This document shows, piece after piece, positions 33,807 through 42,182 of a stretch of DNA of 64,000 nt. This DNA comes from Amycolatopsis pretoriensis (lineage in GTDB: Bacteria > Actinomycetota > Actinomycetes > Mycobacteriales > Pseudonocardiaceae). A model generated the notes under the pieces. That model was given only the letters and a program-made list of their open reading frames with translations. It did no database searches and was not told the origin of the DNA. The DNA lies in contig NZ_FNUJ01000014.1 in NCBI RefSeq assembly GCF_900107925.1, forward strand, positions 160,830 to 224,829. The letters are read 5' to 3'. Every line of letters starts with the position of its first letter. The stretch's first letter is position 1. The position numbers and the translations under genes were made by a program.

Positions 33807-34361
33807 TCAACGGGTGGTCGGTGCAGCGGTGAACGCCGTGTCCAGCACACCTTGTTCGCGCATCCGGCGTATCACTTCCGTGCCGGCCATCTTGACGCGG
33901 TCACACGCGCGGTCGGCCACGACCGGAGGTTGATCACCAGAGACGACCTCGATGACGGTTCCCCGTTCAGCGAGGAACGCCATGCCGCAGGCCGGAATGG
34001 TGCTGCTCTTCTGGAGGATGACCGCCACGCCATCGAGCACTGCTTCTCCGGCCGGTAACGGATAAGCTTGGCTGAAATTGACCAGGACCTGTGGATCCCA
34101 GTTGATGTAGACCCCCACCGAGAATGCCTCGGCCGGCCACATGCAGCTGCGGACCACCTCTCCCTTGTGCAACTGTCCAGGGTGCAGCCCGTACGGCGCG
34201 CTCGCGGATTCCGGCAGAAACGAGCAAGGATCGGCTTCCCGCAGGCTCGCAGGCCGCACTGGTTCGGCGCTCACCGGAGGCGCTTGCTCGTTCCCGGAAT
34301 GATCGCAGCTGCTCAGCAGAGCGGCAGCGATCAGCGTTACCACGGCCGTTGTCCATCTCAT
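33807..34361 (-). CDS. DUF3558-like lipoprotein
   Basis: A 184-residue predicted lipoprotein. ATG 34361; lipobox LLSSC places the lipidated Cys at residue 19. The mature part (ADPCSFLPESA, VRSCMWP, a conserved pair of cysteines, CGMAFLAERGTVIEVV) resembles DUF3558, a common actinobacterial surface lipoprotein family of unknown function. Confidence 0.7.
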   Translation of the reverse strand: MRWTTAVVTLIAAALLSSCDHSGNEQAPPVSAEPVRPASLREADPCSFLPESASAPYGLHPGQLHKGEVVRSCMWPAEAFSVGVYINWDPQVLVNFSQAYPLPAGEAVLDGVAVILQKSSTIPACGMAFLAERGTVIEVVSGDQPPVVADRACDRVKMAGTEVIRRMREQGVLDTAFTAAPTTR

Positions 34362-34417
34362 TGTTCCAGCGTAGCTACGCGGTGTGGGCGAAAGTGGTGG
34401 ATGGACACAACCGGCCA

Positions 34418-34456
34418 CACCGGGAATCAACACCGGGAATCAACACCGGGAATCAA
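34418..34456. repeat. Three direct 13-bp repeats
   Basis: CACCGGGAATCAA occurs three times head-to-tail (34418, 34431, 34444) without mismatch. The third copy covers the stop codon of the gene at 34453-35394. Confidence 0.95.
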
Positions 34457-35394
34457 CGCAGCCGCCGCAGCGCTTCCAGTAGCAGTGTCTTGTTGAGCCC
34501 GGCCCCGCCTGCGATGTCCTTGACGGTGTCCAAGCCCTCGTCGTCGACCGCCAGGTCCACCATTCCCGGTACCTGCAGCCCGACGTCGACAACGCCGCCG
34601 GCGACCTCCACGGCTCTCTCGACTCCCGTGGCCGCCGGGGCGAGCTCCGCCAGCTCCCACACCGCGCGCCCGGCCGGGATGAGCCCGACGGCGTCGCCGC
34701 CGAGGCCGATCCAGGCGTTCGGGTCGTCATAGCTCTCGGTGGCGATCATGTCGACGCCGTGGGCCGCCAGGGCCGTCGCCCCCGCCAGCAGCGCCACCGG
34801 CGCCGCGAACGGCGCCAGCACCGGGATCAGCGCGAGCCCGCCGGCGACCGCGGACACCGCGCCCGCGATGTCGCCGACCTGGCCCAGCGTGGTGTCGGTG
34901 TCCGGCGCGGCCGGCGGCGCGTGCATCCCCTGCGTCTGGGCTGCCACCAGGGCCTGCAGCTGCGCGGCGACCTGCCGGGCGAACTCCTGCTGCTTGGCCT
35001 GTCCGGCCGCGCCGTACATCGGGTTGCCCAGCTGCAGGTAGGCCGGCAGATTCGCGTTGACCGCCTGGACGATCGCGTTCTTCACGCTCGTCAACGCCTG
35101 CGCGTAGCGGTCGGCCATCGCCGCCTGCTGCTCGGCGCCCTGGCGCTGGCTTTCGAGCGTCACGGCTCCCTTGCCGATGTTCTGCCCCATCGCCTGGCCG
35201 GCCTGATCGCTCCATGCCTGCTGCGCGGCCTGGCGTTGGTCGGACAGCTCGGTGCCGGCCAGGTTCGCTGTCTCACCGGCCTTGCGCCAGTCGTCGGCGA
35301 GGTCGGCGACCTGGTCCTCGTCGTCCGGGGGCCAGGGGTTCGCGATCGCCTTGACGGCGGTCCACAGCTCGTTGGCGGGTTCCGCGACGGCCAT
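34453..35394 (-). CDS. WXG/LXG-like candidate ESX substrate, 313 residues
   Basis: The N-terminal about 150 residues are helical, with a W-x-D..A turn (AWSDQAGQAM) in place of WXG, and closely match in pattern the N-terminus of the protein at 60743-62344 (AEP..LW.AVKA..PWP). Residues about 170-215 are hydrophobic (pre-toxin or membrane-active), and the rest shows no enzyme motif. The frame ends inside the 13-bp repeats, so the C-terminus may be shortened or exchanged. ATG overlaps the next gene upstream by 1 bp (TGATG). Probable type VII secreted protein; activity unknown. Confidence 0.65.
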   Translation of the reverse strand: MAVAEPANELWTAVKAIANPWPPDDEDQVADLADDWRKAGETANLAGTELSDQRQAAQQAWSDQAGQAMGQNIGKGAVTLESQRQGAEQQAAMADRYAQALTSVKNAIVQAVNANLPAYLQLGNPMYGAAGQAKQQEFARQVAAQLQALVAAQTQGMHAPPAAPDTDTTLGQVGDIAGAVSAVAGGLALIPVLAPFAAPVALLAGATALAAHGVDMIATESYDDPNAWIGLGGDAVGLIPAGRAVWELAELAPAATGVERAVEVAGGVVDVGLQVPGMVDLAVDDEGLDTVKDIAGGAGLNKTLLLEALRRLR

Positions 35395-35696
35395 CAGCGG
35401 CCGCCGAGCGCTTCGCCGCCGGCGGCGTCGGCGGCCCGGTAGTCGCCCGCCGAGCCGTGCCCGGACGCGGCCGTGTCCTGGATCCCGCGGGCGATCCTCG
35501 CGGCGGCGTCACCGAGGGCTTCGGCGCCGGGCCGGAAGCCGGCGAGGAAGGCAGCGCCCATCGGTCCCTGACCCAGCCCGCCGGTGCCGGCCGCGGTCGC
35601 GTTGCTCCATTCCGTGTGGAACGTGGTACCGGTCTGCTCGAGTCCCGTCATAGCGTTGGTGACGCCGTCCACGTCCATGTCGGCACCGTCGGTCAT
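35394..35696 (-). CDS. Small ESX-associated helical protein
   Basis: A 100-residue Ala/Gly-rich protein (MTDGADMDVDGVTNAM..) with predicted helices and no WXG motif. It aligns by eye with the product of 60320-60646: similar start, a central GPMGAAFLAGF versus TGVLGAAFRDGY, and an SAGDYRAAD versus SAVDYAAAD tail. It precedes a long WXG-like protein in both places, so it may be a co-secreted partner or chaperone. Confidence 0.6.
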   Translation of the reverse strand: MTDGADMDVDGVTNAMTGLEQTGTTFHTEWSNATAAGTGGLGQGPMGAAFLAGFRPGAEALGDAAARIARGIQDTAASGHGSAGDYRAADAAGGEALGGR

Positions 35697-35712
35697 GGTG
35701 CGGTCCTCCTGT

Positions 35713-36015
35713 TCAGAGTTCGAGCTGGCGCACGGTCAGTTCGAACGCGCGCGCGTCGGCCGCTTCCCGCGCGGCACGGTGGGTTTCGGCGATCGCGGCG
35801 GCGAGCCGGCGCGAGTCGGGGTCGCGGTAGACCCGCGGATCGAGCACGAGCTCCAGCAGGTCACCGCGGGCGTCGACGGTCACGGAAATCAGGCCGTCGG
35901 AGGAGAAAGCGGTTTCCCGGACGGCCGCGAGCTCCCGTTGGATGTCGCGGATCTCCCCGGCCAGTTGTTCGAACCGCACGGGTTCGTAGGTCAGGACCAT
36001 CCGCTGGGTTTCCAC
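35713..36015 (-). CDS. YbaB/EbfC-like protein
   Basis: A 100-residue protein with the YbaB pattern: N-terminal helix (AGEIRDIQRELAAVRETA), then the strand-turn FSSDGLISVTVDARGDLLELVLD, then a C-terminal helix. YbaB proteins bind DNA, but actinobacteria encode many near ESX genes, where the role is unclear. Heads the three-gene cassette ending at 34453. Confidence 0.75.
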   Translation of the reverse strand: METQRMVLTYEPVRFEQLAGEIRDIQRELAAVRETAFSSDGLISVTVDARGDLLELVLDPRVYRDPDSRRLAAAIAETHRAAREAADARAFELTVRQLEL

Positions 36016-36104
36016 CGCGCCTCCCCGGTTCTCGCGTCTACGGGGGAGTCTGCCGGTCCGACAAGGGGCGCGGCGACGGGCTGGCCGCTTCCGGCCACGG
36101 GCGT

Positions 36105-37541
36105 TCAGCGGTTGCAGGTGGCGCCGCGAATGGCCTTCGGCAGGCTTTCGTAGACCCCACGCGCGGTGGCGGCGCGGACGAGGAAGCAGTAACGCCGTCC
36201 GGGTTCGACGGGAACGGTGAGGCTGAGCTGCCGCCCGGCGGGGAAAATCCGCGCCTGATCTCCTTCGGCGGCAACGACGATCGCGTAGTCCATGGGCGCC
36301 GAGCTCCGCCAGGTGAGTTCGACGCTGTCGCTGGAGTCCCGCGGCGGCAGCAGTTCGAGCGCGGTGGCCGGCGCGGCAACCGGCGAGGAGGGCGGCGGGG
36401 CGGCGGGCTGGGTTTCGGGAGGCTGCGCCATCTCGACGGACCCGTTGCCGAGCACGACGATCAGCCCACCGACAACGGCGGCAACGACGATGGTGGCCCC
36501 GCCGGCGACGAGGATCTTCCGGCGGCTGCGGCCCTTTGCGGGTTTGCCGCCGCGGAAGTCGAAAGAGGCCAGGGGAACGCGGGCGGGTGCGGGAATCTGC
36601 GGCGACGCGGCAGGGCTCGGGGGCAGCGCGGCGACGACGGGGCTCGGCGGCGTGGGGTACTCGGCGGGCACGCGCGGCGGTCCCGCCGGCTGGTCGGCAG
36701 TCGGCGCCGGCGCCCCGGACACCGGCGCGACCATCCCGTACCCGGCGCCCGGCATCGCGGCAGGCGCCGGTCCCGAAGCGAAGTCGTCGAAGCCCGGCGG
36801 TACCGAACCCACCGTCGCCAGCCTCCGGGCCACGTCCGCCGCGTCCGTCAGCCGATGGGCCGGGTCCGCCGCCAGCAACCGGCCGATCGTCGTGGACAGG
36901 GCCACCGGAACGTCCTCGCGGTGGATCGCCGGCACCGGCTCGCGCAGCACCCTCAGCACCCGCTCGCCCTGCCGCTCCCCCAGCTTGCCCGGATGCGGCG
37001 AACTGCCGGTCAGCGCGAAGTGCACCACCGCACCCAAGCCGTACAGATCGTTCGCCTCGTCGAACACCTCCGTGCGCGCGGCCTCGGGCGCACGGAACTC
37101 GATGGCGTGCAGCGGATCGCGCGGGAACGTGTGGCGCAGCACCAGGCCACCGTCGACCAGGACCGGCTCACCCGAGGCGCGGAACAGCACGTTGTGCGGG
37201 CTCACCCCGCCGTGGACGACGCCCGCCGCGTGCATCCCGGCCAGCGCTGCGGCCAGCGTCCGGCCCAGGACGACCGCGTCCGCGGCGGACAACGGGCCGC
37301 CGTGGGCGACCAGCCCGGCCAGCGACTGCGGGCACTGCTCGCGGCGCAGCACCTGGCTGCCGTCCAGCCGCGTCTCGACCGCGTCGATCGCCAGCACGGA
37401 CGGGACGTGCCGCAGCGCGGCCTGCTCACGTTCGAACGCCGCCTTGGTGCGCTTGTCGAACTTCGACGGCAGCGGCCGGTAGGCGAACGGCACTCGCGAC
37501 GAACCCCCCGGGTACGTGTCTCCGGCCGTCGTTCCCGTCAT
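36105..37541 (-). CDS. Membrane-anchored pseudokinase with C-terminal extracellular domain
   Basis: A 478-residue protein. The N-terminal about 250 residues have the protein-kinase fold (LGRTLAAALAGMHAAGVVHGG, YGLGAVVHFALTG, PAHRLTDAADVARRL), but key residues are gone: HRDLKPEN reads HGGVSPHN, DFG reads DGG, and there is no glycine loop or VAIK lysine. A Pro-rich linker (about 270-360), one TM helix (about 373-393, after KGRSRRK) and an external FN3-like domain with two cysteines follow. Expected to sense or scaffold rather than phosphorylate. Borders eccD, divergently. Confidence 0.8.
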   Translation of the reverse strand: MTGTTAGDTYPGGSSRVPFAYRPLPSKFDKRTKAAFEREQAALRHVPSVLAIDAVETRLDGSQVLRREQCPQSLAGLVAHGGPLSAADAVVLGRTLAAALAGMHAAGVVHGGVSPHNVLFRASGEPVLVDGGLVLRHTFPRDPLHAIEFRAPEAARTEVFDEANDLYGLGAVVHFALTGSSPHPGKLGERQGERVLRVLREPVPAIHREDVPVALSTTIGRLLAADPAHRLTDAADVARRLATVGSVPPGFDDFASGPAPAAMPGAGYGMVAPVSGAPAPTADQPAGPPRVPAEYPTPPSPVVAALPPSPAASPQIPAPARVPLASFDFRGGKPAKGRSRRKILVAGGATIVVAAVVGGLIVVLGNGSVEMAQPPETQPAAPPPSSPVAAPATALELLPPRDSSDSVELTWRSSAPMDYAIVVAAEGDQARIFPAGRQLSLTVPVEPGRRYCFLVRAATARGVYESLPKAIRGATCNR

Positions 37542-37672
37542 GACCCCCGCCTGTCCGCAACCTGCCGCCACACCCTTCGCGTGGCCCCGCCGATTCATAG
37601 TAGGTCCGCCCGCGCCAGTCCGCGGGTGCTCGCGGCAGCTACCTGCCGCGAGCCGAACCGAGGAAGGCCACC

Positions 37673-39019
37673 ATGACCACGACCGGCCTGGTCCGCGTGA
37701 CTGTCGCGACGCCGCACCGCCGCATCGACCTCGCGCTGCCCGAACGCGCGCCGCTCGCCGAGCTGCTCCCGGGCCTGCTCCGCCACGCCGGCGCGGCCGA
37801 CGAGCCGCCCGGCGGGTGGCTGCTGCGCCGCGGCGACGGTGGCCGGCTCGACCCCGCCCGCACCGCCGCCGCGCAGCGCGTCGGCGACGGCGAGGTCCTG
37901 CACCTCGCCCCGGCCCACGTCGACTGGCCCGAGCTGGAGTACGACGACCTGGCCGACGTGATCGCCGACGGGTCGGCCCGTCTCGGCGGCACCTGGCAGG
38001 CCCGCCACACCCGGGCGGCGGGCCTGGCCGCCGGTTCGCTCGCGGCGCTGCTGGCGCTGGCCGTGCTCAGCACCGCGGGGCCGGCCTGGACTCCTCCGGC
38101 GGTCGGGGCGCTGCTCGCGGCGATCGCGCTGGTGGCCGGCGGGGCGGCCCTCGCCCGGGCGTTCGGGGACAGCGGGGCCGGCACGGTGCTGGCGGTGACG
38201 GCGTGGCCGTTCGCCTTCGTGGGTGGCGCCCTCCTCCTGGCGGCCGGCAAACCGCTGGGTGCGCCCCAGCTGCTCGCCGGGTGCGCGGCGGTGCTGGTCG
38301 CCGCCGTCGCCGGATTGGTGGGCGTGGCCGACCGGGCGGCCGTCTTCTCGGCCGCGGCGGTCGCCGGGCTGGCCGGGACGCTCGGGGCGTGGCTCGCCAC
38401 CGCCCGCGTCGTGCCCGGGCCGCAGGCCGCGGCGATCGTCGCGGCCGCCGCCCTGGTCGGTTCACCGGCGTTGCCCGCGCTGGCCGTCCGGCTGGGCAGG
38501 CTGCCGCTGCCGGTGCTCCCGCGCGGCACGGCCGACCTGCTGCACGACACCCCGCACCCGGCGCGGCGCGCGGTCTACGCGTCCGTCGTGCGCACCGACG
38601 GCCTCCTCACCGGACTGCTCTGGGCGATCGCCGTGGCCGCCGTACCGGCGCAGGTGTGGTGGGCCGGCCACGGCGGCACCGCGGGCCTGGTTTTCACGGC
38701 GGTGCTGACCGCCGGGTTCCTGCTGCGGGCGCGGCTGCACCCGATCGTGCGGCACCGCCTGCCGCTGCTGCTGGCCGGTGCGACGGGCCTGGCGAGCCTC
38801 GCCCTGCTCGGCGGCGGCCACCCTTGGACGATCACCGCGGTCTGCGCGGCCGCCGCCGTCGCCGCGGTGCCCGCCGGCCTGCGCTACGCGGCGAGGACGC
38901 CGACGCCCTACCTCGCGCGGTGGGGCGAGGTCGTCGAAGTGCTCGTCGTCGTGGCCGTGGTACCGCTGCTGTGCTGGGTGCTCGGCCTCTACGCCGTGCT
39001 GCGCGGGCTGGCGGGCTGA
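37673..39019 (+). CDS. eccD: Type VII secretion integral membrane protein EccD
   Basis: A 448-residue polytopic protein. The first about 90 residues resemble the ubiquitin-like (YukD-type) cytoplasmic domain (LVRVTVATPHRRIDLALPERAPLAELLPGLL), followed by about 11 hydrophobic helices. EccD dimers form the translocation vestibule of the ESX channel. ATG 37673 with GAGGAAGG. Followed 1 bp later by eccB. Confidence 0.9.
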   Translation: MTTTGLVRVTVATPHRRIDLALPERAPLAELLPGLLRHAGAADEPPGGWLLRRGDGGRLDPARTAAAQRVGDGEVLHLAPAHVDWPELEYDDLADVIADGSARLGGTWQARHTRAAGLAAGSLAALLALAVLSTAGPAWTPPAVGALLAAIALVAGGAALARAFGDSGAGTVLAVTAWPFAFVGGALLLAAGKPLGAPQLLAGCAAVLVAAVAGLVGVADRAAVFSAAAVAGLAGTLGAWLATARVVPGPQAAAIVAAAALVGSPALPALAVRLGRLPLPVLPRGTADLLHDTPHPARRAVYASVVRTDGLLTGLLWAIAVAAVPAQVWWAGHGGTAGLVFTAVLTAGFLLRARLHPIVRHRLPLLLAGATGLASLALLGGGHPWTITAVCAAAAVAAVPAGLRYAARTPTPYLARWGEVVEVLVVVAVVPLLCWVLGLYAVLRGLAG

Positions 39020-39020
39020 C

Positions 39021-40424
39021 GTGGCTTCCCCTCGCGACCAGCTGCACGCGCACCAGTTCCTCGTCCAGCGCACGGTTTCCGCGCTGACCGCCCGCGAAAC
39101 CGACCCGGAGCGGCCGCGGTTCCGGCGGCCGGCGACCGCGGCGTTCGCCGGGATCGGGCTGTCCCTGGTCCTGCTCGCCGGGTTCGGCGTCTTCGGGCTT
39201 CTCGTCCCGGGCGGCAACACGTCCTGGCAGGCCGGCGACGCCGTCATCGTCGAAAAGGAAACCGGGACGCGGTTCGTCTACCTCGCCGGCCGCCTGCACC
39301 CGGCGGCGAACTACACGTCGGCGGTGCTCGCCGCAGGTAGCGCGAAGACCCTTCAGGTGTCCCGGAACTCTCTCGACGGCGTCCCGCGCGGACCGGTGAT
39401 CGGCATCGCCGGCGCGCCCGACGCCCTCCCGGCGGCCGATCACCTGCTCGGGCCGGAGTGGTCGCTGTGCTCACGGCCCGAGACCGGCACCGACGGCAGC
39501 GCGGTGAGCCGTTCGGTGCTGCTCGCCGGGCGTATGCCGCCGGGCGGAACGCCGCTGGGCGACCGTGCGCTGCTGGCCGAGTCCGCGGACACCGGCGAGC
39601 GATACCTGGTGGCCGGCGGCTTCCGGCACCGGATCGCGGCGGCCGACGCGGTGACGGTCGGGCTGGCGTTGCGCTCGGCGCCGCCCGTTCGGCTGAGCCC
39701 GGCGGCCGGCGACCTGCTGCCGGCCGGAGCGGCGATCGCGCCGATCCCCGTACCGGACGCGGGGAAGCCGTCGACGGCGGTACCCCGGCGGCCGGAACTG
39801 CGCACGGGTCAGCTGCTGGTCGTCCGGACGAGCGGCGCGACGGAGTACTACCTGGCGGAAGCCGAGCGCCTGCGCCCGATCACGCCGCTGCAGTACGACA
39901 TCCAGCGCGCCTACCCGCCGACCGCGGCCGCTTATCCCGACGCCCGGCCGGACGCCGTTTCGCTGAGCCCGCTCGACCTGGCGGAGGGCCGCCGGGCCCC
40001 GGCGCCACCACCGCAGCCGGGCGACGTTCCCGCGCAGCTGCCCGGCTTCGCCTCGGGCACCGCGGTGTGCCTGGGCTTCACCCCGGACGCGGACGCGCCC
40101 TCGGTCCTGATCGACCCCGCACTCGGCCCATCGGACCCGATGACCGCGACGCCCGGCCGCACCGCGGCGGGCGCGGTCCTGGCCGACCGCGTGGTGGTGC
40201 CCCCGGGCACGGCGGCGCTGGTGGAGGCGATGCCGAGCCGGACGGCGCCGGCGGGGACGCTGGCGTTGGTGACGGACGCGGGGCGGGCGTACCCATTGGC
40301 GGGCCGGCGGACCCTGGAGGTGCTGGGGTACGGCGCGACGACCCCGGTGCGGATCCCGGCGGCGTTGCTCGCCCGGGTGCCACAGGGGCCGGGGTTGGCG
40401 GAGAACACCGCGCTCGGCCGCTGA
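39021..40424 (+). CDS. eccB: Type VII secretion protein EccB
   Basis: A 467-residue single-pass protein. GTG 39021 is 1 bp after the eccD stop. The N-terminal RDQLHAHQFLVQRTVSAL motif is an EccB signature; one TM (about 40-62) precedes a large periplasmic domain of repeated segments with conserved Cys (WSLCSRP, AVCLGF) and LQYDIQRAYP. EccB forms the periplasmic part of the ESX complex. Co-transcribed with eccD and ended by the hairpin at 40554. Confidence 0.92.
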   Translation: MASPRDQLHAHQFLVQRTVSALTARETDPERPRFRRPATAAFAGIGLSLVLLAGFGVFGLLVPGGNTSWQAGDAVIVEKETGTRFVYLAGRLHPAANYTSAVLAAGSAKTLQVSRNSLDGVPRGPVIGIAGAPDALPAADHLLGPEWSLCSRPETGTDGSAVSRSVLLAGRMPPGGTPLGDRALLAESADTGERYLVAGGFRHRIAAADAVTVGLALRSAPPVRLSPAAGDLLPAGAAIAPIPVPDAGKPSTAVPRRPELRTGQLLVVRTSGATEYYLAEAERLRPITPLQYDIQRAYPPTAAAYPDARPDAVSLSPLDLAEGRRAPAPPPQPGDVPAQLPGFASGTAVCLGFTPDADAPSVLIDPALGPSDPMTATPGRTAAGAVLADRVVVPPGTAALVEAMPSRTAPAGTLALVTDAGRAYPLAGRRTLEVLGYGATTPVRIPAALLARVPQGPGLAENTALGR

Positions 40425-40553
40425 CCGGCGCCCGCCTCGGTACCGCCCCGGCCACGCGGCCGGCGTCGCGAAAGACTCCTTCTCGACGCTCGGGCCGCAC
40501 CCTCGGATCGGCACTGTCCCGTGAGCGTGCCGCCTCGGCACCGCCTCCACGGC

Positions 40554-40590
40554 GAAAGGCCCGCCCCCGAACTACGAGGGCGGGCCTTTC
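40554..40590. terminator. Hairpin terminator between eccB and the convergent substrate gene
   Basis: Perfect 13-bp arms (GAAAGGCCCGCCC and complement) with an 11-nt loop; the A-run on one side and T-run on the other suit bidirectional termination. Confidence 0.8.
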
Positions 40591-40595
40591 CCAGC

Positions 40596-41882
40596 TCAGG
40601 CGCGGTCGGAGCGCAGCACGGACGGCGGTGGTGTGACCTCCCACAGTTCGTCGTCGAGGCGGGGCGTGCCGGGTGACCAGCGGGGCTCCTCCGCCGGCAC
40701 CGCGCGATGGTCGCCGCGGGCCCGGCCGCCGAGTCGCTCGGGTACTCCCGGTGGCTGCCGCCGGGCCGGGCCGCGACCGGTGAACGGGTGCTCCGCGCGG
40801 CCCGGTCCCGGGCGCTGACCCGATCCCGCGAGCGCACCCGACATCGGGGGCATCATGCCCGGGAAGCCACCCGAGGCCGAACGCGCGGACGCAGCCTGGG
40901 CCGGGCCGGAGATAGTCGGTTCGACGGGGGCGGCCGCCGTTGCCGGGGTGACCGTCGTTGCCCGGGGCACCGCCACCTGCGGGATCGCTGCCGCGCCCGG
41001 CAGGCGGACGGAGCCGGCCAGTCCGGCGAGGCCGCCCAGTGCCGTGCCCGGCACCGCGGACGCGTTCGCCGCCGACGGCAGTGTCGGCGCGACCGGAGTC
41101 ACCGAGGGTGGCACCGGCGGGGCGACGCTCTCCAGCCCCGCCAACGTCGGTGCGACCGGGGACGGCAACTCCGGCACCTGGGGCGCCACGGGAGCCGGGA
41201 CCGCGCCGGGATCGGCACCGCCGGCCGCGCCACCGCCCGCGGCATCCGCGCCACCGGAAGCACCCCCAGCGTCAGCCGAGGCACCACCAGCGGCGCCGGC
41301 AGCAGCACCGCCACCGTCCGCGCCACCCGAAGCACCCCCAGCGTCGGCCGCAGCACGGCTCGAGGCGCTCTGGCTACCGCCGCCCGCGCCGTTTTCGCCC
41401 GCCGCCGCGCGCAGCCGCTGGGCCGCCGCCACGTACAGCCGGCCCAGCTCGTCCATCTTCGCGCCGGCCGCTTCCTGCAGCTGCTTCACCTGCGAGTCCG
41501 TCGGCGCACCGCTCGCCTGCGCGGCCGCGGCCTGGATCCGCCGCGCCTGCTCGAGACACTGCGCGACGTACTGCGCCACCATCGGCACCGCTTGGGCGGC
41601 CGCGTCGAGCGCCGTCCACGGGGCCGCCGCGGCGATCCGCTGCGCGTGCGTGCGCAACGACGTCGTGCCGTCGGTGGTCCGGCGGACGAAGCTCTTGCCC
41701 GCGTCGTCCCGCCACGCGCCGGAGATCCGGTTCGCGTGCTCGGTCAGCTGCCCTTCCGCGGTTTCCAGGGCCGTCCGCGCGGCCTGCCACTTGCGGCCGA
41801 TCTCGCCGAACGCACCGATGTTGCCCTGCTCCGCCTGCACCATCGCGAGCTGCTGCTCCAGCGGCAGCGATCCGTACCCCAT
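40596..41882 (-). CDS. PPE/EspB-like ESX substrate with low-complexity tail
   Basis: A 428-residue protein. Residues 1-165 are helical with a W-x-D..A turn (AWRDDAGKSF), like WXG100/PPE hairpins. Residues about 165-400 are almost only Ala, Gly, Ser and Pro. A conserved-looking acidic/aromatic tail (LDDELWEVTPP) closes it. Located between eccB and eccC, 3 bp downstream of the gene at 41886, so it is co-expressed with eccC. Likely secreted or exposed. Confidence 0.65.
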   Translation of the reverse strand: MGYGSLPLEQQLAMVQAEQGNIGAFGEIGRKWQAARTALETAEGQLTEHANRISGAWRDDAGKSFVRRTTDGTTSLRTHAQRIAAAAPWTALDAAAQAVPMVAQYVAQCLEQARRIQAAAAQASGAPTDSQVKQLQEAAGAKMDELGRLYVAAAQRLRAAAGENGAGGGSQSASSRAAADAGGASGGADGGGAAAGAAGGASADAGGASGGADAAGGGAAGGADPGAVPAPVAPQVPELPSPVAPTLAGLESVAPPVPPSVTPVAPTLPSAANASAVPGTALGGLAGLAGSVRLPGAAAIPQVAVPRATTVTPATAAAPVEPTISGPAQAASARSASGGFPGMMPPMSGALAGSGQRPGPGRAEHPFTGRGPARRQPPGVPERLGGRARGDHRAVPAEEPRWSPGTPRLDDELWEVTPPPSVLRSDRA

Positions 41883-41885
41883 GGC

Positions 41886-42182
41886 TCAGTCCCCCAGTCC
41901 GGTGCGGGCCGAGGCCAGGGCTCGGGCCCCGGCCGCGTTGCCCGCGAGGTAGTCCTGTGCCGAGCCGCGGGCGATTCGCGCCAGCGCGACGAACTCGTCG
42001 TGCGCGCGCCGGACGTACGAGGCGAGCGCGGTCGCGGACGTCGTGTCCGCGGCTGCCAGGTCAGCCGTTTCGCGCAGGCCGCCGCCGGCGATGCCCGGGC
42101 GCGCGGCCGCGACAGCCGGGTCCGGCGGTTGCGGGGCGAACTGCTCCAGGCCGTCGGTCAGGCCGTGGATGTCTTCTCCCAT
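41886..42182 (-). CDS. Small ESX-associated protein, 98 residues
   Basis: Helical protein (EDIHGLTDGLEQF..., then ARGSAQDYLAGNAAGARAL) whose C-terminal pattern recalls the small proteins at 35394 and 60320 (SAGDYRAAD/SAVDYAAAD). Its ATG overlaps the eccC stop by 1 bp (TGATG), and the PPE/EspB-like gene follows 3 bp later, so it probably pairs with that substrate. Confidence 0.6.
   Translation of the reverse strand: MGEDIHGLTDGLEQFAPQPPDPAVAAARPGIAGGGLRETADLAAADTTSATALASYVRRAHDEFVALARIARGSAQDYLAGNAAGARALASARTGLGD

Noticed and set aside
34418..34456. Possible mini-CRISPR or satellite
   Set aside because: The three 13-bp units are directly adjacent with no spacers; a CRISPR needs longer repeats and unique spacers.
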